Assembly: GCA_024220505.1 (NCBI GenBank)
Contig: JAKZZE010000034.1
Coordinates: 434,001-498,000 of the forward strand
Origin: Rhizopus arrhizus
Lineage: Eukaryota; Mucoromycota; Mucoromycetes; Mucorales; Rhizopodaceae
Direction of reading: 5' to 3'
Length of the DNA: 64,000 bases
Shown: piece after piece, positions 9,545 to 19,388 of the stretch
Position numbering within the stretch: position 1 is the first letter of the stretch
Layout of the letters: every line of letters begins with the position of its first letter
Translations under genes and position numbers: made by a program
The notes under the pieces: model-generated
Told to the model about the DNA's origin: nothing
Database searches by the model: none
Seen by the model: the letters and a program-made list of their open reading frames with translations, nothing else

Positions 9545-9887
9545 TGTCGTATTTACCTCATCAAATACTATTATTCGTATGAGATTACTCAGATCTTATA
9601 TAAGAAATAACAAGTACTGAATACATAATATTACTTATTACATATTCCTTAAAAGCTCATATACAATGTTTATATTGTTCAAGCTCAATACTAAAATTGG
9701 CCTTGAACTCACTTCGGTCCCTGAATAATTTCATTTCCTATATAAAGGCGTAGTTTGATTAAATGGGTTCTCTCTCTCGTCTTGAAATCTAATAAAGAGG
9801 TTACATAGAGACTCATTCACTAGTTTTCAAGTGCTATTTCCTTTCTTTTATCTCACTTAATTATCTGCAAATATCTCATTTTTTTGA
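9545..9887 (+). mobile_element. LTR-6, 5' LTR of a Ty3-like element, unit 1
   Basis: Starts TGTCGTATTTACC inside Tc1-E. CTATATAAAGG and CTAATAAAGAGG lie in promoter then polyadenylation order, plus strand, just upstream of gag. The 3' end is uncertain, probably near CTGCA or ATCTCA at 9869-9880. No clear tRNA primer site is visible. Confidence 0.6.
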
Positions 9888-11260
9888 ATGAATTCTTCTA
9901 TTAATCAATCCCCTGCCAAAAACGTTGAAAAGGATTCAGCTGATGAAGTAGCTAAGTCCTTGGATAGAATGGATCTTGAAACTCTCGAAAGTAGAGCGTC
10001 AAACTCATCCATCCATCCTTGTGATGATGCATCCATTGAAACTGATGTTGAGATGGATGAAGTTACTGACTCTTCTCCTGCTGTTCCTTCTTCGGACCCT
10101 TCCAATTATATGGAGAGGTTGATGGCTCAAAAACTATGTTCTTTGATTTAATTGAAAAATTAAACAATAATAAAGCGAGTTTTATTTTAAATAATAAGCT
10201 ACCTTTACTTGAAGAAAACGAAAAGCAATTGGGCTATGCTGTATCAGCTTTAAATGATGTTAATGCTCTTATTACTTCCCAGTTAGAATTGCGTAATCAT
10301 GAGTTGAAGGGCAATGAATCTAGAAATTCATCACCCAACGATAGACTTATCCCAAGCCGTGAAATCCCAAAATTCAACGTCAACCCTACCGCTAGTGCTC
10401 TGTATCAGCTCACTCTTCGCGAAGGTGATGAAAACGTCAGACCAAGTAATGAACCATCTTTGGATATGTTTATTAGAGATTTCCAAAGAAAATTCTTGGA
10501 TTATGATGTACCTGTAGAAGATCATTGGTTGCACTACCTGGAAGCTTCTTTTGAAAAGTCTGACAGTGATACCGACCATGACTGGTTCGAAAGATTCTTC
10601 AAAAGACGTTGTATCGATAAGAAAACCGCTTTGAATTGGGATCAGGCAAAAGAAGTCTTGAAACAACGCTTCGATTTTGCTTCACAAACTACACCAGAGA
10701 TGTGGTTTAAAAATCTTATCAACTTCAGGCAAGAACGTTACGAAACTTTGACCCAAGCAATGGATCGATATCGTCTTTTCTCTCTTGCTGCAAAGGTTAA
10801 CATGCATGATAACACTTTCTTAGTTGGATATTTCATTTCGAGGCTTCACACTGTCAAGTTTCAGGAAATGGTCCAAGCTACTGTCAAAAAAAATCTTCCC
10901 TCGCTTGTCTCTACTAGCTCCAATATCACTGGAGAAAGTATTTATTCAACACGCAACTTGCCTGTTCCTCTGCCTAAGGAATGGAATGTTCTGGAGTCAA
11001 TTCTAATTAAAGAAATGGCTAACTTGGAATCTGCTTTGTTGAACATCCTTAAGGATAAGAAAAAGGAAGACACTACCAAAAAACTCGTTGAACAGGATGA
11101 TAACGCCAATACTAAAAAAAGAAAAATGGTACATCAAAGTGAACATAAGAACCAAAAAGTTTCCAAAACATCTGTTGAATTTCAGCAAGAAATTGCAGAT
11201 TTAAAGAAACAAGGTATATGCACATTTTGCAAAACTGCCAAGTACTCTCCTGGTGTTTAG
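9888..11260 (+). pseudogene. Ty3-like gag, truncated at zinc knuckle, unit 1
   Basis: Same protein as the unit 2 copy, but one A is missing in the run at about 10130-10135, which breaks the frame at codon 82. It also has Thr instead of Asn in KKEDxTKK (11072). LTR-4b supplies the final Val and stop. Confidence 0.75.
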
Positions 11261-11896
11261 GAAAGGGGAGTTTTAAGTAAATATAATATAGCAATCAAAG
11301 ATAAAGAAATACTGTTAGAACTTGGTATCTCTTTATTAAGTTAAGATAACTATTGTATGATCCAAATAAATTCTACATGTAAAAAGTGAGAGTATTTATA
11401 GACATGATACGGATAAAGAATTAGGACAGATTTATAATCAATTTGACAGAATAGATGATTACTATTTCTAATTATTAGTTTAGCCTGTTCCTAGCTTGTA
11501 TTGTCTATTATGCTATTGGGATGGTTTCAGATATAAACTATTTAAGGAGACGGTACGGATGAATATAAAGACTTTTAGTTCCGTGATTGGATATCATTGT
11601 TAACAATAATATCTCAGTCAGGATAAATGTTTTCATGACTAATGATGATCCGGTAAGTAATCGTCATTCCTTATTCAACATGCTCATATTATCACTAAAC
11701 TATATTACAACCATGTCATCTTATTTGACTATGTGAAGTTAATATGAATAAAGCTTAATATAAAAATCTAATCAAAGTATTTTATTGATCTGTGTTGGGA
11801 ATAATGTTATAAATGATTCCAAGTTATGTCAACATATTATTCAGGATCATATCTGATTCCTTTTACTAAAATAAAGTGACTATAATCTTATGTATC
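11254..11896 (-). mobile_element. LTR-4b and unassigned AT-rich DNA, unit 1
   Basis: Starts TGTTTAGGAAAGGGGAG. On the minus strand TATAAATAC and TTAATAAAGAG are in LTR order, so this LTR inserted opposite to gag. The right end of the LTR and its target duplication are not found. The last 200-300 bp may be further LTR sequence. No gene is visible. Confidence 0.6.
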
Positions 11897-12237
11897 TGAA
11901 GTGTTTTAAGTATAAAAAATAGGACAAAGAACAATTAACGAGACCGAACAATAGTTCTAAAAGTCGAATACTTTTATTAAAGAAAGATTTCAAGGCTATT
12001 TATATTAATTGAGGCAAGACCTGAGATTAGATGACAAAAATAGTTACGACCGATATGATTTGACATGTATAAGAAAATTTTATAGACTGATGTTAATAAT
12101 CAACTGTTGATATGAAAGTGAAACTTGGCTGTTTAGGGCAGTGATAATTATCAGGTTCTATTCTTATTCAAACTCATTTGTAAATATTTAGTCCAGAATG
12201 ATAAGACTGTATCTTATTGACATGTCAAAACATGACA
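11897..12237 (-). mobile_element. LTR-1b, unit 1
   Basis: An inverted relative of LTR-1a with the same 341-bp length (TGAAGTGTTTT to AAAACATGACA). The flanks GTATC and AGCAG do not match, so this is a junction between LTR-4b side DNA and Tc1-F. Confidence 0.85.
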
Positions 12238-13162
12238 AGCAGCCTTTCGAAGCATTGGAATGGCCTCCTCAGTCCCCAGACCTAAATCCCATAGAGCATA
12301 TGTGGGCACATTTAAAGAGAGAGCTATTTCATAGCTATGAGTGATTATCCAAGGATAGAAAGGAACAAGAGAGGACGAGACTCGATAAAGAGATTGTTGT
12401 TATTTAATAAGAAAATGATACTCTATTATACTTTTCATACACGGATAATATTTCATGTCATGAATTAATAATTAATGAGTATGATATAACTGATGACAAA
12501 TAGATAATGGTTACGTGTTCCTCCATTGTTATCTTTGTCATCGTAAGCATTTATCCATAGAATACTCGTATATGATTGACTGCGATTGACTGTGATTTAG
12601 TCCCAGGATTTAATATAATTTAACCGTGCAATTACGCAGCATCTTATCCTTAATGAAGATTATCCGAATTAATTTGTAGCCTATCTATTGGATATATTTT
12701 ACATGTAGCTTATTAATACTGTTTTCATATCGAGTTATGAATGATGGATACATCAATGAGGCACCACCAAGTAGTATGCATGAGCTATGGGAGCGTATAG
12801 GTCAGACCTGGTATGCCATTTTTTAAAGAGGAATGCCAGAAATACATCGAAAGTATGCCTAAAAGGTGTGCTGCAGTTATTAAAGCAAAAGGTCGTTGGA
12901 CTAAGTATTGGTTTTTTTCAGATAAAGTGTGTCAAAACGTTTACTTCTAACGCCGTCAAAACTGGTCGCATGTACCGTCGGACGTTGAGGGCTAGTTATT
13001 ACCGATACACTGGCTGTACTGCAATACTTGTACTACCATTGAGTTACCCAGAGTCTGCTCTTTCGAATGGTGTATACTAAATTGCTATAAACTAAGAAAT
13101 GAAGTAGACCACACGTGTATAGGCAAAATATGAAAACATGCGACCAATTTTGACGGCCACTG
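12238..13162 (+). pseudogene. Tc1-F C-terminal fragment with right end, unit 1
   Basis: Encodes LEWPPQSPDLNPIEHMW (third catalytic Glu) and LKRELFHSYE. It is then cut by LTR-5, followed by SSMHELWERIGQTWY, YIESMPKRC and AKGRWTKY, the usual Tc1 C-terminus. The element ends GACGGCCACTG before the TA at 13163-13164. An inner inverted copy of the end lies at 12952-12972. The N-terminus and first two Asp are missing. Extra and missing bases around 12825 and 12950 are unique to this copy. Confidence 0.8.
12342..12727 (-). mobile_element. LTR-5 in Tc1-F, unit 1
   Basis: Runs from TGATTATCCAAGG to CTGTTTTCA. TATAAATAG and TTAAATAAAAC lie in order on the minus strand in the other units. The left flank ATGAG has no exact match on the right (TATCGAG), so the target duplication is not clean. 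Confidence 0.65.
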
Positions 13163-13164
13163 TA

Positions 13165-15229
13165 TTTCACCCGCCAGAATTTTTACGCTCCGGCGTCCTC
13201 AGGTAAGGCAAGACGAGTTTTCTTTGACTCTGTCCTTGATACACTAACCTCTCCTGACTATGCATCGATCATCAACAACTGATCATTCTTGGTGATTTCA
13301 ATTATTCGTATCATCGCGCAATCTGTCTCACACACATCCCTTCGATGGGTTTCGTACCTTGACGAGTCATTTACAACGTGATGCATTGTGGGGACAACAG
13401 CAGCATTCCTACCTGTCGTCGAAACGATGAGATTACGTCAACTATTGACTACATCTTTATCAGTAACCATCTGCGGCACAGCTATCAATCCAACTGATAG
13501 TCATCGACTGCATTCCTCATGGACAGACCATCAACTGCTCTCATCTTTCCATCAACTTAGGCTCTACACCACAGGTTTTGGCCTTATGGTGGGCTAATCC
13601 TCTGCTGGTGAAAAACAAAGAATATCGATCTCAGTTAAGCAACGTCTACAGCACATTGCACAACATCTACCACAATCATTGTCCCTTCAGGATCAATGGG
13701 ATCACCTCAAGTGGAGATACGCAAGTTTACTCGCTCTTTTGCGGTGGATTATTCGAATTGGCACTCAAACTCTCTCAGATCACTACAGCGTACAAGGAAT
13801 GCTTTTCTTCGAAGTCAACCACCTTTGGCTTTACGATTACAACGTCCTTCCTGTCATTGATCGACAAATTGAATCACTCCAACAAGAACTAGTCGACATC
13901 TCAGCATTAAAAGCAGGGATACGATGGCGTGAACACGGAGAGAAATCGGCTGGATACTTCAAGCGTTTTCACCATACTCGTACGACTGAACAGACCATTG
14001 TCCATCTTCAGGAGCCTGTCACGGGGGAACGTGTTTCGTCACAAGCACAACTTCTGGAGGTGAGCAAAAACGTTTTATCAAGATCTTTACTCTGTCGATC
14101 CAATTCATGAGTCTGATGTTGATCGATATTTGTCCGATATTGATTCGCTACCACAACTATCACACGAAGATCAACAATCTCTCATATCGCCCATCACAAT
14201 TGACGATATTCTTTACCAGTCTAAAAACGTTCTTGCTAAACAAAGTAGCCCTGGTGCAGATGGTTTGGGTTATGCATTCATCCATCTCATTTATTACTTT
14301 AACCTTTGCAAAAACTTGTTGTCAAACTTTACAATGCTGCTCTTTTGACCAGTACGTTCCCTTCTTCCTGGCAAGATATCCGAGTTCGTCTCTTACCCAA
14401 GAAGGGTGATCTATCATCGCTTCGGAATTGGAGGCCAATTTCCTTGATCAATTGTGATGCTAAGATCTACACTCGAACAATCAATAAACGAATGCGATTG
14501 GTCGTGGACGATGTTATCTATCGATATCAAACGGGATTCCTAGCTAATCGATTTATTGCTGAAAACGGTATGGTTATCAATATCCTCATGGAACAAGCTC
14601 ATGTTGAACGGCGACGAGAAATTGGCTTGCTCTTGGACCAAGAAAAAGCTTATGACCGAGTTCACCCACGTATTTACGTCAAACCATGCTCTCCTTTGGA
14701 TTCCCTGAATCTTTTGTTCAATCTATTGGAAACCTATTCGTTGGTAACGAGGTCCGCGTTAATGTTAATGGATATTTTACCGATTTGGTTCAACAACAAC
14801 GTGGTCTCAGACAAGGCGATCCTCTCTCCCCGTTGCTATTCAATATTGCTTTAGAACCACTTCTTCGACATGTTATAAAGGATTCTTCCTTTACAGGATT
14901 TGTACCAACTGCTTCTGATGATCTCCCTCCGGACTGTGTTCCTTCCACATTGAAGGTTCTTGCTTATGCTGATGATGTGTGCGTGCTTCTCCATTCTTTT
15001 GAAGATTACCACCGATTACAACACCATCTGAATCGATACAGCTTAGTCTCTAATGCCAAGGTTAATATCCACAAAACTGAAGCATTTTCGTTAGATGGTC
15101 GTCCATACCCTGAGTGGATTGACTTTTTCTCAACCCAAGGTATTACCAAATGGCACGATCATACCTCACCCAGTCCATTGCGATATCTCGGCTTTCCTTT
15201 GATACAGTCTCTCACCCAGCGACGGTACC
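13165..15229 (+). pseudogene. LINE endonuclease/RT fragment, unit 1
   Basis: Same sequence as 25809-27876 but with many one-base indels that break the frame into pieces, concentrated in 13150-14350. The YADD region near 14960 is readable. The density of indels compared with units 2 and 3 suggests poor consensus here. Confidence 0.8.
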
Positions 15230-15231
15230 TA

Positions 15232-16207
15232 CAGTAGGTCAAAAAATTGCTGCAAGGAATTGCAAAATACCGGTTTTACAGCTGGTTGTCTATGGATACT
15301 GCATGAAACTATCTCAAATATTGATTGTTTGTACCTCACTAGAAGGGGCATTTATTCGTCGATTATCTGATATGGGCAATAGTTATTGGTGGAATTTGAT
15401 ATTGTTAAAGGGAATTTTATAAAACATCCGGCATTTTTTACTTGTTTACATATGTTTGGAATAACAAATTTTAATACGACCCAACCGGTTTCTATCATAA
15501 TTTTTCACATTCTTGACATGATTAGAATGATGCCAGTATATAAAAGCGCTTACAATTCCTTTATTCTAAACTTTAAATTTTCTTATCTAAATTATTTCTC
15601 TTTTTTACCTTATTACCAATCGCATGCCTAAACGACTGCCAGAAGAAAAAGGTAAACGATCTCAAGCAAGCATTAACTGGATCCACATCAACGTACGATA
15701 TTGCTAAGGAGGTGGGAGTACATGAATCAGCTGTTAGTAGATAACTCTAGGCGGTTGTTTTCAATAGGACAATGGGCTCAGCTGGTAGACCTACATTAGT
15801 TCTCCAAAGTGACGAAACGGCTAATCAAAAAGAAAAGTCATTGAAGGGGTTCTAAAGACTGCCAAAGAGGTACACCGGGAGCTGGTTCAACTTGGCTATG
15901 ATAATCTCATACCAGTCAGCAATTAACGTCCTGAAATCAATGGAGTTCCATTCTTCAATAAAAAAAAAGAAGCCGTTTCTGACAAAAGCTCATATGCAGC
16001 ATCGATTAGAATGGCCAAGAAGCACCCAGGATTTGGACAGTGGAAGAATGGCGAAAAGTCGTCTTTTCTGATGAAACCAAGATCAACGTATGGGGCTCTG
16101 ATGGTTGTAAGTATTATTGGAAAAGACCAAGTGATCCTCTTCAACCGCATCATCTAGAGTTTACAGTCAAGCATGGAGGCGGCAAGTTGATGATGTGGGG
16201 CTGCATA
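15232..16207 (+). pseudogene. Tc1-B 5' part, unit 1
   Basis: Begins CAGTAGGTCAAAAAATTGC after the TA at 15230-15231 in the LINE. The transposase starts at 15624 (MPKRLPEE), with several indels. It has nine A's before GAAGCC near 15960, which gives the correct frame into the catalytic domain; units 2-4 show eight. It ends at the TA (16206-16207) where Tc1-A of unit 2 begins. Confidence 0.8.
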
Positions 16208-16412
16208 CAGTAAGGGACAAAATCAGTCCGTTTTTTGGTTTTTTCGCAATGCCTCGCCGGGAATTAAACTTAGGGCTTCGCTTTGCTGACGAAAAATTTG
16301 TCTCTTCCTTCAACAAAGTTGACAATATTTGTCGGAAATGGTATTTTTATTTTCCGCCATGTTATAAGAAGATATATTGAAAATAATGTATTTTTATTTT
16401 TTTGAATTTCGA

Positions 16413-17778
16413 TTAGTACTTGGTATCGCGGCCCTTACGCTGGATTACGTCCCGAACTCGACGGGGCATAGAGTGAATAAGGTTTCTACAGTACTCTGGA
16501 GTTGCTAGGTCATACCAAAGCTTCGAAACCCGGTCAAAAAATGCTTGGTCAGTCTCAACCACAGAAGAAGGTGGTCTTGTCATCTGTTCCTTCTTTTTAA
16601 GCATGGCCCATGCATTTTCAATTGGGTTAAGGTCAGGGGAGTATGCTGGCCAACTCAGGAGCTTAATCTTGTTCTTTTGGAACCATTTTGAAGGAGCTGA
16701 AGCACAATGGATGCTTGCATTATCTTGTTGAAAGATCATGTCCTTACTTTGCAGGCCATAATACTTCAATGTCTCCTTGTATTCCTCCTCAAGTACTGAC
16801 GTGTATAGCTCACCATTTACATTACTTTGTAGCCAGGACATGTAGCCCCTCCATGTATAGTTATGCAACTCCAAAGCATGATCCCGCCTCCTCCATAAGC
16901 ATGTTTCTTTTTGTAGTGATGGTCTCGATAAGGTGCATTATCCTCTTTCCAAGCATATTCTAGGCCATTAGACCCTCTTTTTTGGATCTTTGTCTCATCA
17001 GAAAAGACAACGCGTTCCCAATCAGTCTCGGACCAGTCTTTATGAGCCTTTGCCCAATCATATCGTGCCTTTTGCTTGTCATTATTAAGTGGAAGTACCT
17101 GTCATGTTTTGACATGTCTATAAGATACAGTCTTATCATTCTGGACTAAATCTTTCCAAATGAGTTTGAATAAGAATAGAACCTGATAATTATCACTGCC
17201 ATAAACAGCCAAGTTTCACTTTCATCTCAACAGTTGATTATTAACATCAGTCTAAAAATTTTTCTTATACATGTCAAATCATATCGGTCGTAACTATTTT
17301 TGTCATCTAATCTCAGGTCTTGCTCAACTAATAAAATAGCCTTGAAATCTTTCTTTAATAAAAGTATTCGACTTTAGAACTATTGTTCGGTCTCGTTAAT
17401 TCTTCTTTATCTTATTTTTGAATACTTAAAACACTTCAGTACCGTCTTTTTCTTAGTCGATTTTAGACCTTTGCGTTTCAAAGTACGAGCAATTGTTTTT
17501 GGATTAACCATTTGATCTGGTTTTTTAACGCCAAAGGAAGCATCGACTGCGCTTTTAGATAAGCCAAGTCTTATGTCTCTAGCTGCTTTGGTTTCCTCCC
17601 TAGGTGTGAGTAAACGATGTCTACCCGCGCTATTTTTTGACTGCAACTTGGTTTTCCTTGAAATTCTTCGAATCATGGACTTTCCACAGCCTACTTTTTT
17701 TTTAATTACATCCCATGGAATGGAGTGGTTCAACATGTTTTCAATTTGGGCATGTTTGTCGGCATTCTTTGCTGTCAT
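16413..17778 (-). pseudogene. Tc1-A transposase, unit 2
   Basis: Split by the LTR at 17100-17438. One C is missing in the run at about 16847, which shifts the frame upstream of GYMSWLQ. Confidence 0.85.
17100..17438 (+). mobile_element. Solo LTR-1a, unit 2
   Basis: GTACC duplication at 17095-17099 and 17439-17443. The copy lacks bases near TCTATAAAAT and ATATAAAT. Confidence 0.9.
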
Positions 17779-18150
17779 GGCGTGTTTGGCTAATCTGAGA
17801 TGAGGTAAATGAGGAAAAAAAAAAATGTAAAAAATAAAAGAAGCTAAAATATGAGAACACGTTAGCGTTCACTGACGTCATAAGACGTACCAAACTAAAT
17901 CTCAAGTCAGTCCAGTGACTGTTTCTGGAGATATGGTGTCTAATGCAAAATCGGGCGTTAGCAACAATCACGGAAAATCACTTTTTCCGCCATAACTACA
18001 GAGAAAATGGTGGTAGAAGCAATTAGGTTACACCAATAATTTTGTCTAGCTTGCGTGCAAATGTTTCGTCAGCAAAGCGAAGCCCTAAGTTTAATTCCCG
18101 GCGAGGCATTGCGAAAAAACCAAAAAACGGACTGATTTTGTCCCTTACTG

Positions 18151-18846
18151 TATTTGGGCCAGTGGTACCCGCAACACGTGGTAGGCATACACTTGTGTCA
18201 TCTGCTACGAAGGAATATATCAAGGTATTACTGATCAAAGGAGCTCTAAAGACAGCCAAGGATGTACATCGGATGCTCATACTGTTTTAATCGCAAGATT
18301 AAAAAAAAATTAAACAAAAAAACAATAGCAGCAATATAAAATTAAAATCCTCTTTATTGCAGATTTCTTTATATTGCGAAAAGGCCTCGCTTTATGGATA
18401 AAAAGTTGGCATCTATTTATATTCTTTGTGAGCGTAGATATAAAAGATATAGACTCGGTCACGATGTCGTGCTGAAGAACCAATGATTAAGCTAAAGCTT
18501 GTCGATGTTCTAATATATGCATCTGAAATTGAACAATAGAAATAATAACCAGTCAATTAACTTTGATCTAATTACTTTTGGGGTTGACAATTGATTAGAC
18601 TCTCTAGGATGACAGATATTGATCTTATTGTTCTAAATTTGGAAAAGTGTGGAATTGTTCAATCATAGTTTAATCTTTTTGTGTATCGTTATTTATTTTA
18701 ATACAACTGATATCATATAGAAAATAACTATGTTTACAACACATACGACTTGGGTATTCTATGTCTTACCGTTCAGCAATAAACGTCCTTGTATTGATGG
18801 ATTTTCTTGCTAGACGTAAAAAGAAGCAGCTCTTTTAACTAATAAC
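18151..18846 (+). pseudogene. Tc1-C middle part, unit 2
   Basis: Coding pieces lie on either side of LTR-3 (18283-18741), as in unit 1. Confidence 0.8.
18283..18741 (-). mobile_element. Solo LTR-3, unit 2
   Basis: CATAC duplication on both sides. Confidence 0.88.
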
Positions 18847-19270
18847 TGTTTTGCCAAGTATTAAAATAAGAGACAAAAACTAAAAAAAGACAATAGTTGT
18901 GAAACTAAAGATTATATGTTGCTTTATTAATAAAAACATTTGAGGCTATTATACTTTTTGGATGTCTGGATCTTTACCGCTATTTCAATTGATCGGTTAA
19001 AAGAATGATGTGGGAAGGATGGGAAGATAAAGGAAAGATAGTGGATAATCAATAGCCGCTGTCTTCTTGACGAATCAAGGGACAATGAAGTAGATAAATT
19101 ATTGATCTAGCGATAATTATCGAATAAGGTTGGATTGAACTGCCGTTGTTGTAATCAGGTTCCGATATAGTCGTGGGAACGCCGATAGAGATAACAGGGC
19201 AAAGTTGGCTATTGCGGAGATCTCTCGTTTATCCATGAATGTTCACTTTACTAGTTGTGTGGATACAACA
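18847..19270 (-). mobile_element. LTR-2b, unit 2
   Basis: Same unmatched flanks (AATAAC and GATATG) as in unit 1. Confidence 0.83.
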
Positions 19271-19386
19271 GATATGCTAAAGACTACGCCATTAGAGCGC
19301 TTAAATCACCCCAAAGTCTTAAACACTTGGAAACAAAAGAGCCAGGCAGTAAGCGAGAAGCATTCAGTGAAGAATATATCATTATG
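19271..19386 (+). pseudogene. DIRS-like gag piece before Tc1-D, unit 2
   Basis: Open frame to the TA insertion site; continues at 20980. Confidence 0.6.
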
Positions 19387-19388
19387 TA

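Larger units (their letters stand above)
3549..16207 (+). repeat. Array unit 1 of a tandem repeat (12.66 kb)
   Basis: The unit runs from the left end of Tc1-A to the TA inside Tc1-B where the next Tc1-A begins. The order of parts is the same in all units. This copy has the most indels, mainly in 12.8-16.1 kb. Its left flank is Tc1-C rather than Tc1-B. Confidence 0.95.
16208..18150 (-). mobile_element. Tc1-A element, unit 2
   Basis: Left flank GGCTGCATA is Tc1-B; right flank TATTTGGGCC is Tc1-C. The two flanks therefore belong to different target genes. Confidence 0.92.

Noticed and set aside
10331..10666. Minus-strand ORF of 111 codons inside gag
   Set aside because: Antisense shadow of the gag frame, with no recognisable motif.
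13165..15229. Group II intron or bacterial retron reverse transcriptase
   Set aside because: The upstream GDFN/TDH endonuclease blocks and the order of RT motifs fit a LINE.
15150..15422. ORF of 90 codons after the LINE (repeated in units 2-4)
   Set aside because: It spans the LINE/Tc1-B boundary and the Tc1-B terminal region out of frame.
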